Source of the DNA: Dyadobacter pollutisoli
GTDB taxonomy: Bacteria; Bacteroidota; Bacteroidia; Cytophagales; Spirosomataceae
Assembly: GCF_026625565.1 (NCBI RefSeq)
Contig: NZ_CP112998.1
Span: 374,501-438,500, forward strand
Reading direction: 5' to 3'
Length of the DNA stretch: 64,000 bases
Shown: positions 1 through 9,891 of the stretch, piece after piece
How positions within the stretch are numbered: position 1 is the first letter of the stretch
Layout of the letters: each line of letters opens with the position of its first letter
The notes under the pieces: model-generated
Database searches by the model: none
Told to the model about the DNA's origin: nothing
What the model saw: the letters and a program-made list of their open reading frames with translations, nothing else
Translations under genes and position numbers: made by a program

Positions 1-378
1 GTAACGAAGGATGGACAGCCTTACGTCGAGCGCGTCTTTAGCGCGATGGACTGTGGTATCGTGGTGAACCCGGACGCTGCAACCAATATGGTGCAAGGAG
101 CGGTAGTCGATGGGATAGGTAATGCGTTTTATGGCGCTTTGACCCATAAAGACGGAGCTGCGCAGCAAACCAACTTTAACAATTACCGCATCATTCGTCA
201 CAATGAGGCTCCCAAACGGGTGGAGGTACATTTCGTGCAAAACGATCTGGACCCGACCGGCTTGGGTGAACCTCCATTTCCACCGGTATTCGGAGCAGTG
301 GCCAATGCACTTTATAAAAATAAAGGCAGACGGTTCTATAATCAACCATTCCAGGCTGAAATGGATAAGGCTATCTGA
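1..378 (+). CDS. Molybdopterin-binding hydroxylase large subunit, C-terminal part (partial, isoquinoline 1-oxidoreductase beta-like)
   Basis: The reading frame is open from base 1, so the gene begins upstream of the window; about 125 C-terminal residues are present. The protein belongs to the xanthine dehydrogenase/aldehyde oxidase superfamily. The motif GLGEPPFPPVFGAVANAL contains the Gly-x-Gly-Glu segment that supplies the catalytic glutamate near the molybdenum cofactor. The stretch MDCGIVVNPD followed by QGAVVDGIGNA is typical of the cofactor-binding part of the IorB-like branch. Such subunits usually pair with a small 2Fe-2S subunit and hydroxylate N-heterocycles or aldehydes; that partner is not visible here and the substrate cannot be told. 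A perfect terminator hairpin follows 32 bases after the stop, so this is the last gene of its transcript. Confidence 0.88.
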   Translation, partial: VTKDGQPYVERVFSAMDCGIVVNPDAATNMVQGAVVDGIGNAFYGALTHKDGAAQQTNFNNYRIIRHNEAPKRVEVHFVQNDLDPTGLGEPPFPPVFGAVANALYKNKGRRFYNQPFQAEMDKAI

Positions 379-410
379 AATTGAGATAAATCGAAGGAAT
401 AATTTGTTTA

Positions 411-458
411 TGCGTCTATTAAGCTTGGTAAAATAAGCTTAATAGACGCATTTTTTTT
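411..458 (+). terminator. Strong intrinsic terminator after the molybdenum hydroxylase gene
   Basis: A 16-bp perfect inverted repeat (TGCGTCTATTAAGCTT at 411-426 and its exact complement at 435-450) encloses an 8-base loop and is followed by eight T residues at 451-458. This is a textbook rho-independent terminator and separates the first gene from the SusC/SusD locus. Confidence 0.93.
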
Positions 459-722
459 GCCAGACTTTGAAGCAACTATTGTTTCAAAAAAATCAATTGG
501 TGGTCTCATCCTACTGATCATAGTTCGTTCGTGATCAACACATAAGACAACAAGAATAACCTCACCAAAAGCAGTCTTTCGCTGCTCCGCAATAAATTAA
601 CAAATTGTTAAATAGCGCTCCCTTCAAAGCACTTCTTATCGTAATTATTCAATTTTGCAGTGATAAATCTTCGTATAGTATTTACTCAAACATAACCCAT
701 TTACTGTAAAAAATTCTACACT
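459..722. other. Leader region of the susC gene, no gene seen
   Basis: Together with the terminator this forms a 344-base non-coding gap. It is AT-rich and should hold the promoter and leader for the SusC/SusD operon. The best match to the Bacteroidota -7 consensus TAnnTTTG is CAATTTTG at 650-657 (one mismatch), without a convincing -33 TTG at the expected spacing, so no promoter is called firmly. No small ORF with coding character was recognised. Confidence 0.4.
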
Positions 723-3700
723 ATGCTAAGCTGCAAGAAACGGTGGTCCCGATCGGGGAACACTTTGACAAAATCGCTCGCGTGCTTTGCGTTGATCATC
801 CTGATTAGCGGCAAGAGCTGGGGAAAGACCCATTTTGGAGCAGAAGAAGCACTTCTGTTATCTACATCCAACGCATCAACTGCCAATGCAGACCGCCAGG
901 TAACTGGCAAAGTTACGGACGGGACTTCTTCGGAAGGATTACCCGGCGTCAATGTTGTAATTAAGGGCAGTCAAACGGGTACGGTAACGGACGTAAACGG
1001 AAGCTATTCCCTAAGCATTCCGGATGAAGGTGCCATATTGGTTTTTTCATATGTGGGTTACCTCAGTCAGGAAGTGATCGCAGGTACCAGGTCGACCATT
1101 GATTTGCAATTGGTAGCGGATTCAAAAGCACTCAGCGAAGTGGTCGTTGTTGGCTACGGAACGCAGAAGAAAGTGAACCTCACCGGCGCTGTGGACCAGG
1201 TGGGACAGGAGGTATTTCAGAACCGACCGATTTCAAACATTGCGCAAGGATTGGTTGGCGCAATACCCAATCTTAACCTGCGAATGCTGGACGGGAAGCC
1301 TACCCAATCTCCGAACTTCAACATCCGCGGTACTACTTCCATCGGACAGGGCGGAAGTGCATTGGTACTGATCGACGGTGTGGAAGGCGACCCGCGCGTA
1401 CTGAACCCGAACGACATCGAAAGTGTATCCGTATTGAAGGATGCTGCGTCCGCTTCCATTTATGGTGCGCGGGCTGCATTCGGTGTGGTGCTGATCACTA
1501 CCAAAATGCCGGTAGAAGGTAAGACTTCCATTTCTTATTCAGCCAACTACGCGATCAAATCACCTACCGAAGTTCCCGACAACATTACTGATTCTTATCC
1601 ATGGGCGCAGGGATTCAGCGACGCATGGTCGAGGTGGAATGACAATGGCAGCACGCCGACGGCGATCAATAAAACCATCAGCTTTTCTCCCGCTTATCTT
1701 GCCGAGATCAAAAGAAGATACGAAGATCCGTCATTACCAAGGATAGAGGTGAACCCTACCACTGGTGAGTATCAATATTTTTACAGCACCGACTGGTACA
1801 AGCAACTTTACAAAGAGCGTTTCAGCGCGCAGGACCATAACCTGTCCATTTCCGGTGGTAGTGACAAGGCAACATTCTTACTGAGTGGCCGCTACAACGG
1901 GCAAAGTGGCTTGTTCCGCTACAATTCGGACAATTACAAGATGTACAATTTGCGTGCAAAAGGTAGCATTCAGCTTACCCCATGGCTGCGCATTGATAAC
2001 AACACAGAGTATTCGTCCCAGAAATACCATCAGCCGCTCAACGTAGGAGAAGGCAGCGGTATTTACCGGAACATTGCCGATGAAGGCCACCCGCTGGCCC
2101 CATTGCTCAATCCTGACGGAACGCTATCTTTTTCAGCAGCTTATACTGTTGGAGACTACTATATTGGCAAGAATGCTGTTGATCAGACCCAGCGGTTTTT
2201 GAAAAACCAGATTGCCGCCAAAGCGCAATTTTTTGACAAAGCGTTGTCGATCCGTGCCAACATGACATTCCAGAGCACGGACATTGGTTCGCAGCAGAAC
2301 CGCGTGCAGGTTCCTTACAGCCGCGCGAAAGGTGTGATTGGCTACACAGGTACCAATACCAACGATATCCAGGAAAGAAAAAGGACGACCAACTACCTGG
2401 CGACCAACTTCTATGCTGATTATAACAAAACATTTAATGAAGCCCACAACCTGACATTACTGGCCGGTATTAACTACGAACAGTCTGTGTACAGCAACCT
2501 TACTGCTCAGAGAAACGGGATCATTTATTCGGGTGTTGAAGACATTAACCTGGCATTGGGGCAGAGTATTGTAACCAATGGAGGTTATCAGAAATGGGCC
2601 ATTGCCGGAGGGTTTTTCCGCGTGAACTACAACTTCCGCGAACGTTACTTGCTGGAAGTGAATGGGCGTTATGATGGTTCTTCGAAATTCCCTACCGATC
2701 AGCAATGGGCGTTTTTTCCATCAGCATCAGCCGGATGGAGGGTATCTGAGGAGCCGTTCTGGCAGGTTAGCCCCAAGGTGCTTTCTAATGTAAAACTGCG
2801 TGCTTCCTACGGCTCGCTTGGAAACGGTAACATCGATCCGTACACATTCAATGAGAAGTTTGCGATCGGACAGTCTGGTAGGGTTATCAATGGAATTCGT
2901 CCACAGGCAACCCGCCAGCCAAATGTAGTTCCCGATGGATTGACCTGGGAAACTTCCACAACTGGTAACATCGGTCTTGAATTCAGCAGCTTGAACAAAC
3001 GCCTTACGTTTGTTGGAGACTTTTATCGCCGCTGGACATCCGATATGTTTACGTTTGGGCAGACATTGCCTGCGGTATTTGGAACGGGCGTTCCAAAAGG
3101 TAACTATGCCGACCTGAAAACCACTGGATGGGAGCTTTCGATCAACTGGGCAGACCACTTTACAATGGGTTCCAAACCATTCAATTACAGCGCGCGCTTC
3201 ACACTTGCGGATTCAAAAGCGATTATTACAAAATACAATAACCCTGATAAAAACCTGACGGATTACTACGAAGGACAGCAGGTAGGGGAGATCTGGGGCT
3301 ACCGCGTGGAGGGACTTTTCAGAACGCAGGCTGAAATCGCAGATTCACCTTCACAAAGCAACATCCCGAACACGAACACCAGAAAGAACTATGTGGGTGA
3401 TATCAAGTTCAAAAACCTGGATGGTGACAATACGATCTATCAGGGGCAGAACCGTGTAGGAAACTCGGGTGACAAAACCATTATCGGAAACTCCGAGTCG
3501 CGCTACATTTTTGGTATGAACCTTTCGGGTGACTGGAACGGGTTTTTCGTAGCCGGACTTTTTCAGGGTGTTATGAAGCAGGACTGGTACCCATCTTCGG
3601 AAGCTCGTTTCTGGGGACAATATAACCGGCCGTACAATGCATACCCACGCTGGCAGCAAAACAACATGTTCCGCGAAGAACTTGGGAATTTCGACGCATA

Positions 3701-4043
3701 CCTGCCGCGTCTGGTAGGCTACACGGCGCAAGGCTCAGGCCGTGCACTGCAGGTTGCCAACGACCGTTATCTGCAAAACGCAGCTTACATCAGGCTGAGA
3801 AATTTACAGATAGGCTACACGATCCCGAATAGCATTGTTTCCAAAATCCATGCCCGCGACCTGAAAGTCTATTTGTCGGCAGAAAACATCTGGACGTGGT
3901 CGCCTATGTACAAATGGACGCGTGATACCGACGTCACCAGCATTTACGGATCCGACCGTGACCTGAGCGGCGGAACCAGCGGAGATGGTTACAACTATCC
4001 AATGCTGAAAGCCGTATCACTAGGTCTGACACTCAACTTTTGA
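723..4043 (+). CDS. SusC/RagA-family TonB-linked outer membrane transporter
   Basis: This 1106-residue protein is an outer membrane beta-barrel that imports oligomers or other large nutrients with TonB energy, working with the SusD lipoprotein encoded 6 bases downstream. A hydrophobic export signal lies at about residues 17-34. A carboxypeptidase-regulatory-like domain follows at about 58-132 (VTGKVTDGTSSEGLPGVNVV). The TonB-box-like VVVGYGTQ is at 141-148. The plug at about 151-265 ends in the SusC signature (NPNDIESVSVLKDAASASIY, then GARAAFGVV). The rest is barrel, ending in the aromatic SLGLTLNF. The length is normal for the family. The start is the first ATG after the leader. No linked glycosidase reveals the substrate; the neighbouring hybrid two-component regulator is a plausible controller (inference). 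Confidence 0.95.
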   Translation: MLSCKKRWSRSGNTLTKSLACFALIILISGKSWGKTHFGAEEALLLSTSNASTANADRQVTGKVTDGTSSEGLPGVNVVIKGSQTGTVTDVNGSYSLSIPDEGAILVFSYVGYLSQEVIAGTRSTIDLQLVADSKALSEVVVVGYGTQKKVNLTGAVDQVGQEVFQNRPISNIAQGLVGAIPNLNLRMLDGKPTQSPNFNIRGTTSIGQGGSALVLIDGVEGDPRVLNPNDIESVSVLKDAASASIYGARAAFGVVLITTKMPVEGKTSISYSANYAIKSPTEVPDNITDSYPWAQGFSDAWSRWNDNGSTPTAINKTISFSPAYLAEIKRRYEDPSLPRIEVNPTTGEYQYFYSTDWYKQLYKERFSAQDHNLSISGGSDKATFLLSGRYNGQSGLFRYNSDNYKMYNLRAKGSIQLTPWLRIDNNTEYSSQKYHQPLNVGEGSGIYRNIADEGHPLAPLLNPDGTLSFSAAYTVGDYYIGKNAVDQTQRFLKNQIAAKAQFFDKALSIRANMTFQSTDIGSQQNRVQVPYSRAKGVIGYTGTNTNDIQERKRTTNYLATNFYADYNKTFNEAHNLTLLAGINYEQSVYSNLTAQRNGIIYSGVEDINLALGQSIVTNGGYQKWAIAGGFFRVNYNFRERYLLEVNGRYDGSSKFPTDQQWAFFPSASAGWRVSEEPFWQVSPKVLSNVKLRASYGSLGNGNIDPYTFNEKFAIGQSGRVINGIRPQATRQPNVVPDGLTWETSTTGNIGLEFSSLNKRLTFVGDFYRRWTSDMFTFGQTLPAVFGTGVPKGNYADLKTTGWELSINWADHFTMGSKPFNYSARFTLADSKAIITKYNNPDKNLTDYYEGQQVGEIWGYRVEGLFRTQAEIADSPSQSNIPNTNTRKNYVGDIKFKNLDGDNTIYQGQNRVGNSGDKTIIGNSESRYIFGMNLSGDWNGFFVAGLFQGVMKQDWYPSSEARFWGQYNRPYNAYPRWQQNNMFREELGNFDAYLPRLVGYTAQGSGRALQVANDRYLQNAAYIRLRNLQIGYTIPNSIVSKIHARDLKVYLSAENIWTWSPMYKWTRDTDVTSIYGSDRDLSGGTSGDGYNYPMLKAVSLGLTLNF

Positions 4044-4049
4044 TCTATC

Positions 4050-5822
4050 ATGAAAACTATAAAGTTATATAACTACACATTGGCCCTGCTGTTGGTTTGC
4101 AGTGTCAGCTCATGCGATTTGACGGAAGTACCGGTCGAAACCGCCACCAACGAAGCCGTATTCAGCTCAGAAGGCGGCCTGGATCTTTATACCAATTCAT
4201 TTTACGACCTGCTTCCCGGTACCGACGCAGGCGTATTCCAGGACGACGACAATTCAGATTTGATAGCGCGTAACGGTGTCGATAACTACCTGGCACCAGG
4301 TGCGCTGAGCCCGATCACTAGCGGTGGCTGGGTATGGACGGATCTTCGGAATATTAATTACTTTATTGAAAATGCGGAGAAAAGCTCGGTACCAACTAAA
4401 AACCATTATTTGGGTGTTGCCCGCTTTTTCCGTGCATTGTTTTATTTTGATAAGGTAAAAAGATTCGGCGATGTGCCCTGGATCGACAGAACGATACCTG
4501 TAACCGACGAAGAAACTTTGTACGGAAAGCGTCAGGACCGTTTTGAGGTAATGGACAATGTACTCGCTGACCTGAACTATGCGATTGCAAACATCACATT
4601 GACTTCTGATCCGACTGTCACGCGGATCACGAAGAATGTGGCACGTGCCTATAAAACACGTATCTGTCTTTATGAAGCGTCTTTCCGTAAGTACCACACC
4701 GAGTACAGCAAGCAGGCGACGGCTAATACCTGGTACGAAGAAGTTGTGAAGGAAGCTAATGCCATTACCGGATTTACATTGCATGAAGGAGTTGCGCCGG
4801 AAAGGGCTTACCGCGATATGTTTATTGCAAAATCCGCTTTCACAGACGAGACCATTTTGTCGGTTGCATTGAGTGCGAGTTTGCAGGTTTTCAGTTCTGC
4901 CAACCGCCGGTTTATCAGCCCTACTTATGGAAACCGTCCTAGCCTCACGCGTCGTTTTATCAATACTTACCTTAATCTGGACGGAACGCCTTTCACCAGC
5001 AAAGCCGGCTACCAGACTACACCGTTTGTAGAGGAAGTGAAAAACCGCGATCTGCGTTTGAAACAAACCATCCGCCTGGGAGATTACAAAAGAACAGAAA
5101 ACGGTATTCCGGTCGTGTCTCCGCCTAATTTCAGCCAGACCTACACCGGTTACCAGCCTATTAAATGGTGCTACGACGAGCGTTTCCCATTCGATGACGA
5201 AAGCCGCAACGACAATGCGCACATTATTATGCGTTTGGGCGAAGTACTGTTGAACAAAGCCGAAGCATTGGCCGAGCTGGACAAAATGACGGCCACAGAC
5301 TGGACCGCCACGATCGGTGCGCTACGTAAGAGAGCGGGCATTACCGGTGCGACCCTTACTACTGTTCCTACGGTAGCGGACCCGTATATGGTTGCGTTTT
5401 TTGGAGGTAAATTCACCAATCCGGTATTGCTTGAAGTACTTCGCGACCGGGGAGTTGAAATGATCTTTGAAGGACTTCGTCCGGATGATTTAAAGAGATG
5501 GAAACTTGGAGAGCTGTTCCAGACTGCTCCGATGAATGGCATGTACGTTCCTGCACTGGGTGAATATGACCTCAATGGTGATGGCAAGAATGACGTTTAC
5601 TTTTATCAGGGGACAAAACCTACCTCATCCACTGCTGGTATCGCATTTGTGGATGTCAGTCCATCCACCGCAGTCGGAAGGTTGCAGCTTTCAAACGGTA
5701 CTTCGGGAGAGATCATGTGGAACCCGGGAGCACGTGAATGGGCCGATAAAAAATATTTGTACCCAATTCCTGAGGCTGACCGTACCCGTAACGCCGCGCT
5801 GGGCCAGAACCCAGGCTGGTAA
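4050..5822 (+). CDS. SusD/RagB-family nutrient-binding outer membrane lipoprotein
   Basis: This 590-residue surface lipoprotein caps the SusC channel and captures the substrate. Its signal sequence ends at Cys22 (VSSCDLTEVP), the expected lipidation site. The body has the helical TPR-like SusD fold, with family-typical segments such as HYLGVARFFRALFYFDKVKRFGDVP at about 125-150 (shown here only to locate it), IIMRLGEVLLNKAEALAE near 390, and a C-terminus ending LYPIPEADRTRN...QNPGW. It lies 6 bases after susC and is certainly co-transcribed with it. A strong hairpin follows. The ligand is unknown; no carbohydrate-active enzyme is adjacent. Confidence 0.95.
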   Translation: MKTIKLYNYTLALLLVCSVSSCDLTEVPVETATNEAVFSSEGGLDLYTNSFYDLLPGTDAGVFQDDDNSDLIARNGVDNYLAPGALSPITSGGWVWTDLRNINYFIENAEKSSVPTKNHYLGVARFFRALFYFDKVKRFGDVPWIDRTIPVTDEETLYGKRQDRFEVMDNVLADLNYAIANITLTSDPTVTRITKNVARAYKTRICLYEASFRKYHTEYSKQATANTWYEEVVKEANAITGFTLHEGVAPERAYRDMFIAKSAFTDETILSVALSASLQVFSSANRRFISPTYGNRPSLTRRFINTYLNLDGTPFTSKAGYQTTPFVEEVKNRDLRLKQTIRLGDYKRTENGIPVVSPPNFSQTYTGYQPIKWCYDERFPFDDESRNDNAHIIMRLGEVLLNKAEALAELDKMTATDWTATIGALRKRAGITGATLTTVPTVADPYMVAFFGGKFTNPVLLEVLRDRGVEMIFEGLRPDDLKRWKLGELFQTAPMNGMYVPALGEYDLNGDGKNDVYFYQGTKPTSSTAGIAFVDVSPSTAVGRLQLSNGTSGEIMWNPGAREWADKKYLYPIPEADRTRNAALGQNPGW

Positions 5823-5850
5823 GTACTTCTTACTTATCCCTAACCGATGA

Positions 5851-5879
5851 CCGGTAACGATCCTGGATCGTTACCGGTT
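5851..5879. terminator. Bidirectional hairpin between susD and the convergent beta-helix gene
   Basis: ACCGGTAACGATC at 5851-5863 pairs perfectly with GATCGTTACCGGT at 5867-5879 around a 3-base loop. A short T-rich stretch (TGCCTTTTG) follows on the plus strand. It lies 28 bases after the susD stop and 80 bases before the stop of the convergent gene, so it probably ends the susCD transcript and perhaps both. Confidence 0.75.
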
Positions 5880-5958
5880 GCCTTTTGTATTGGTTGGCAG
5901 CATCGGATTGGGATTCAATAAACGTTGAGAAAAGTCTTCAAGTGGCTTGGCAGCAATG

Positions 5959-8900
5959 CTATCTTGTCACTAAAATTTTGGTATTGCTGGTCCCGCCATT
6001 CATCCATTTAATGCTCACTACATAGTTGCCGGGAGGGATTTTGCTGATATTGACTTCATCTGAAATCGGAAGATGGGCTGTATAAACCAGTCGTCCTTCG
6101 GTCGAATACATCGCCAGCGTTTCAATGTCAGCTGCTGAGGAGCCTTTCATTTGTATTTTGAGCATATCCGAAGCTGGATTGGGATATACAAGAGTGGTCA
6201 GGATATTGTCAAAGAAAACGCTTCTGATACGGCTGTGGGCAAATGTTGCATCTCTGTCGATCATTTTGAGCCTGTAAAGATTTTCCCCGTTTTCAGGATT
6301 TGTATGGAGGAATGAATAGTCTGCCATGGTCACTGATTCTTGCCGTGCAGCGACCTGGCCAATCGTTTGCCAGGTTTTTCCATTTACGCTGTGCTCGATT
6401 TCAAAATTAGCGCTATTGGTTTCAAAACTGGTTTGCCAGGTCAAAAGCGCCTCATCCTCCTGTGCCCTCGCTTCAAAAGAAGTGAGTGTAACCGGCAATG
6501 CTCCTTCCGACTGACCTGATGCGAAAAACCCGCTGAATGAAGTGACAGGAAAAGTGACAATGTAAAAGGTGCCGTCGGTACTTAGCGTAACTGTTACATT
6601 CTTAATGATTTCCATCGAACCCGAATACGTTTCCGGCAGTCCGGTAGTGCTGGTACCATGGTATTGGACGATTTTCAGGTTTTCGGGCAATGTAGCGTTG
6701 TGGGAATTTCCGTAGGCGGCATTGTAATCATCAAATTCCTGTTTCGAGAAAAACAACGTGACATTAGCGTCATCTCCTTCATTGATCATTGTCGTCGGGG
6801 TCAGATCGAAATGCCTTTTGACAAATACTTTGCTCCCGCTTACCAGTGTCTGTCCTGCGTTGATATAAACTTTCGCATCAACATAGGCAAGCAGTGGATT
6901 TTCTCCGGCGGGTTCTATGAGTGCAAATGTTTCACAGTCTTCGGAAATTGACGTAACTCCGGCCAGGATAAGCGATTTGGTCGATTCGTTACCCATTGGA
7001 ATGGCTGACGGAAGAGGCAGGTTCTGGAACTCATAAGCACCCATATCGGCTGTTTCGTTAAAAACGCGACCGTTACCATCCATGTCTTTTTCGCCGTCCG
7101 CTATATTGGTATTCTCGCTTCTGTTGATCGCAGGAGAGCAGGAACGCAATCGAAGGTCCGAACCGTCGGGGTTTACGAACTGCGGGTCAGTGTCCCCATC
7201 TAGGATTCCATAAGATTGATCGGCTCCAATTCCCTGAATAAGGCTGAAATAGATACTTAATGCGCCAAAACCCTCGTAGCCAATGCCACTGCTGTTGCCG
7301 TAAATAATGGTACCGAAGATTGCGAAATTGTCGGAATACGAGTTGGCAATAGCCCCGGCATAGGACGCAGAGTTACCAGAGATGGTGCAACCGTATATCT
7401 GAATGTCCGTTGAAAAAGCGTAAATGCCCCCACCTTCACCCTGTGGTGCCAGATTTTTTGACAACACACAATTTCTGAAGACCGTCGATCCCCCAACCGC
7501 TGCTAAGCCGCCGCCGGATTCGGTCTGGCTCTCATTGCCCATAAACAAGGTGTTCCAAATCTGCGTGTAACTGTTGTCATTGTATATGCCGCCGCCCGCT
7601 CCCTCAGCCTTGTTGTTGATAAAAGAGCAGTTAATGATTTGGAGAGAAACTCCGGAATTGTACATTCCGGCTCCCTGCGTACCAGTACCGCCTTGAATGG
7701 TAAATCCGTCCAGCAGATCGGCGTCGCTTAGTCCGTTATACTCATTGATGATTACGTTTGACCCATTTCCTTTTAAAATGGTGGCGCCTGCATCGGTTCC
7801 CCGCGGAATGCGAGCGGGACGCTGGTCAGGAGAAGTTTCGCTGCCTGTGAAGCCTCCGTAAAATTTGACACCGGGAATCATTGAAAACGATGCACCCGCG
7901 TCGGCCACGTATTCCCCTTGTGCCACCCAGATCTGGTCACCGTTCGTTGCTTGGGCCAATGCGGACTGTAAAGTGTTGAAAGCGTCGCCCCAGGTTTCTC
8001 CCTTGGGGTTGGGCGCTGTACTGGAAGCCGACACGTGCCAGATCGTGGGCCTGGCTATTTCAAAAGCTCCGAGGTCGATGGTGAAATTGGATACGCGCGT
8101 TGCTCCACGGATATCGGCGGGATGGTTGTCTTGATTTAAAGGGAATATCGCCAGGTCCGTGGCCGGGTTTCCGGCATTCAAAGCAGGGCTTGTTGCCAGC
8201 TGGCTGTAATCACCGCCACCGGCATTGGCAAATTGAGGATCGGCATCAATCGTATTCGTCGACCCTGGAAAACCGCCCTGCAACAGGTTATAGGAGACAT
8301 TGGGTACGCCGGTTGATCCCGGTACTGTCCCAATGCTACTGACATCGTTATTCCAGATAATGCAATTCTGAATGGTAGGGGCCGATGTTGATGTATTGCA
8401 AATACCGCCTCCCAAGGCCGTACCACTGGAAACCTTGTTTTCTGTGATCGTACAATTCAGGATAAGCGGTGATGAATTTTCATTGTAAATAGCGCCACCG
8501 CGGCTCTGTTCCGTACCTGATGCTTTATTGTTTGCAAAAATACATTGCACAATGGTCGGATTGGAATTGAGGTTAAATATAGCCCCGCCTCTTGCAATGG
8601 CCATTGCAGGATCGGACTCATTTTCGCTGAAAATACAATTGGCAATGACGGGATTGGAGTCCTTGTTGTAAATGCCACCTCCATTGCTTGTGGTGGCTCC
8701 GGCAAATCCGGTGCCTTCTTTGATATAAAACCCGTCAATAAGTGCGGTATTGTCAATGCCATCATTATAAACCACGCTGGTGCCATTGCCTTTAAGGATG
8801 GTTTGGTTTTCGAAAATGTCCCGTTCGGTAATCGAACTTTCGGACCCATCAAAGCCCCCGAAAATCTTTACATTTTCCACCATACCAAATGATTCGTCGG

Positions 8901-9633
8901 CTGCCGGAGAATAACTGCCTTTTGCCACCCATATCTGTTTTACATTGATGGGCCGTAAGGCAGCCTCCAGCGACTGGGACACTTCCCTGAGTGCTTTGTT
9001 CCAGCTGCTGCCGTCGCCAGAAGCGGATACAGTTTTGTTTACAAATAAAATACCGTTTGCATCGGGCACCGCCTCATCAGCCGGACTGTAAGCCGATACA
9101 GATCCATTCACGACAAAATCATCAATGTGAGAGTAGTTCTGATGATTATCCGTCCCGTTGGTGACTACGACTTTGATGGTGATGGTATTGCGAAGTTTTG
9201 ATACGGTTTTGGTTTGTGTGGTGCTGGTGACACTGGTGGTAGAATTAAATGAATTTCCATAATTCTCGTTGTTGAGCGTAATGCGAAAACTTGCATTGTC
9301 TCCCGACATTCTTCGTAGCGAAATGCTGGTGATCTTGGCCTGATAAGCGTCTGCCATTTTCAGCGTGAGTATATACGTGTGGTTTCGTCCCAAAAGCGCT
9401 AGTCCCTGACTACTGCCATCGCTCCGGAAATAGAGCGAACCGCCGGTGGCCGACCAGGTAGCAGAGGTTATCCGGCTATTCTTTATCTGCGGATTATTCA
9501 GGTTACTATTGTTGAAATTATGGCTGTAAAGTTGTCCGAAGGCTCCGCTATTGGCTGTGAACGCCAGCAGTAGCATTGCAAACAGTGCTTTGATGAGGCA
9601 TTCTGAAATTAGCCGTAAAGGTCTTGATTTCAT
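5959..9633 (-). CDS. Secreted right-handed beta-helix protein with type IX secretion sorting domain
   Basis: This 1224-residue protein has an N-terminal signal peptide (KALFAMLLLAFTANSGAFGQ). A beta-sandwich-like region follows at about 35-180. Then come two similar parallel beta-helix regions at about 190-530 and 535-880, rich in repeats such as NGGGIYN and NPVIANCIFSEN, as in polymorphic outer membrane protein and choice-of-anchor Q proteins. Both begin alike (SGDGSSWNKAL...QIWVAKGSYSP and GETWGDAFNTL...QIWVAQGEYVA), suggesting internal duplication. After a further sandwich region the last 75 residues form a type A T9SS sorting tail (TTLVYPNPASDMLKIQM, then GNYVVSI). It is therefore exported across the outer membrane and secreted or surface-anchored. 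Glycan binding or cleavage is possible from the fold, but no catalytic residues can be assigned. It is convergent with susD and divergent from the hybrid regulator. Confidence 0.88.
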   Translation of the reverse strand: MKSRPLRLISECLIKALFAMLLLAFTANSGAFGQLYSHNFNNSNLNNPQIKNSRITSATWSATGGSLYFRSDGSSQGLALLGRNHTYILTLKMADAYQAKITSISLRRMSGDNASFRITLNNENYGNSFNSTTSVTSTTQTKTVSKLRNTITIKVVVTNGTDNHQNYSHIDDFVVNGSVSAYSPADEAVPDANGILFVNKTVSASGDGSSWNKALREVSQSLEAALRPINVKQIWVAKGSYSPAADESFGMVENVKIFGGFDGSESSITERDIFENQTILKGNGTSVVYNDGIDNTALIDGFYIKEGTGFAGATTSNGGGIYNKDSNPVIANCIFSENESDPAMAIARGGAIFNLNSNPTIVQCIFANNKASGTEQSRGGAIYNENSSPLILNCTITENKVSSGTALGGGICNTSTSAPTIQNCIIWNNDVSSIGTVPGSTGVPNVSYNLLQGGFPGSTNTIDADPQFANAGGGDYSQLATSPALNAGNPATDLAIFPLNQDNHPADIRGATRVSNFTIDLGAFEIARPTIWHVSASSTAPNPKGETWGDAFNTLQSALAQATNGDQIWVAQGEYVADAGASFSMIPGVKFYGGFTGSETSPDQRPARIPRGTDAGATILKGNGSNVIINEYNGLSDADLLDGFTIQGGTGTQGAGMYNSGVSLQIINCSFINNKAEGAGGGIYNDNSYTQIWNTLFMGNESQTESGGGLAAVGGSTVFRNCVLSKNLAPQGEGGGIYAFSTDIQIYGCTISGNSASYAGAIANSYSDNFAIFGTIIYGNSSGIGYEGFGALSIYFSLIQGIGADQSYGILDGDTDPQFVNPDGSDLRLRSCSPAINRSENTNIADGEKDMDGNGRVFNETADMGAYEFQNLPLPSAIPMGNESTKSLILAGVTSISEDCETFALIEPAGENPLLAYVDAKVYINAGQTLVSGSKVFVKRHFDLTPTTMINEGDDANVTLFFSKQEFDDYNAAYGNSHNATLPENLKIVQYHGTSTTGLPETYSGSMEIIKNVTVTLSTDGTFYIVTFPVTSFSGFFASGQSEGALPVTLTSFEARAQEDEALLTWQTSFETNSANFEIEHSVNGKTWQTIGQVAARQESVTMADYSFLHTNPENGENLYRLKMIDRDATFAHSRIRSVFFDNILTTLVYPNPASDMLKIQMKGSSAADIETLAMYSTEGRLVYTAHLPISDEVNISKIPPGNYVVSIKWMNGGTSNTKILVTR

Positions 9634-9891
9634 GTGGTAAGATTTTAATTTGTGTGATAGGACTACTGCTGGTTTTATTTGGACAATATTCGTTTGTTGA
9701 GGAGGGATTCATTGTCAATTTTTCGCCAAAAACTGTTCAATTTTCGTCATGGCCGAGCGCTAACTTCTAATTTTCATTTTATCTTAGCATCAAACTGTAA
9801 CAGACATTTTCCCTTGCAGGCATTGACCAGTTTTCGCACACATTCAAAATATCACCGCACAGACCACGCTGTGTTTGTTGCAAAAAATCGG

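Noticed and set aside
2727..3158. A 143-codon minus-strand open frame inside susC.
   Set aside because: It is antisense to a well-supported TonB-linked transporter and has no family resemblance.
4254..5222. A 322-codon open frame on the minus strand.
   Set aside because: It lies wholly inside the SusD gene, has no recognisable protein motif, and is explained by codon bias of the sense gene.
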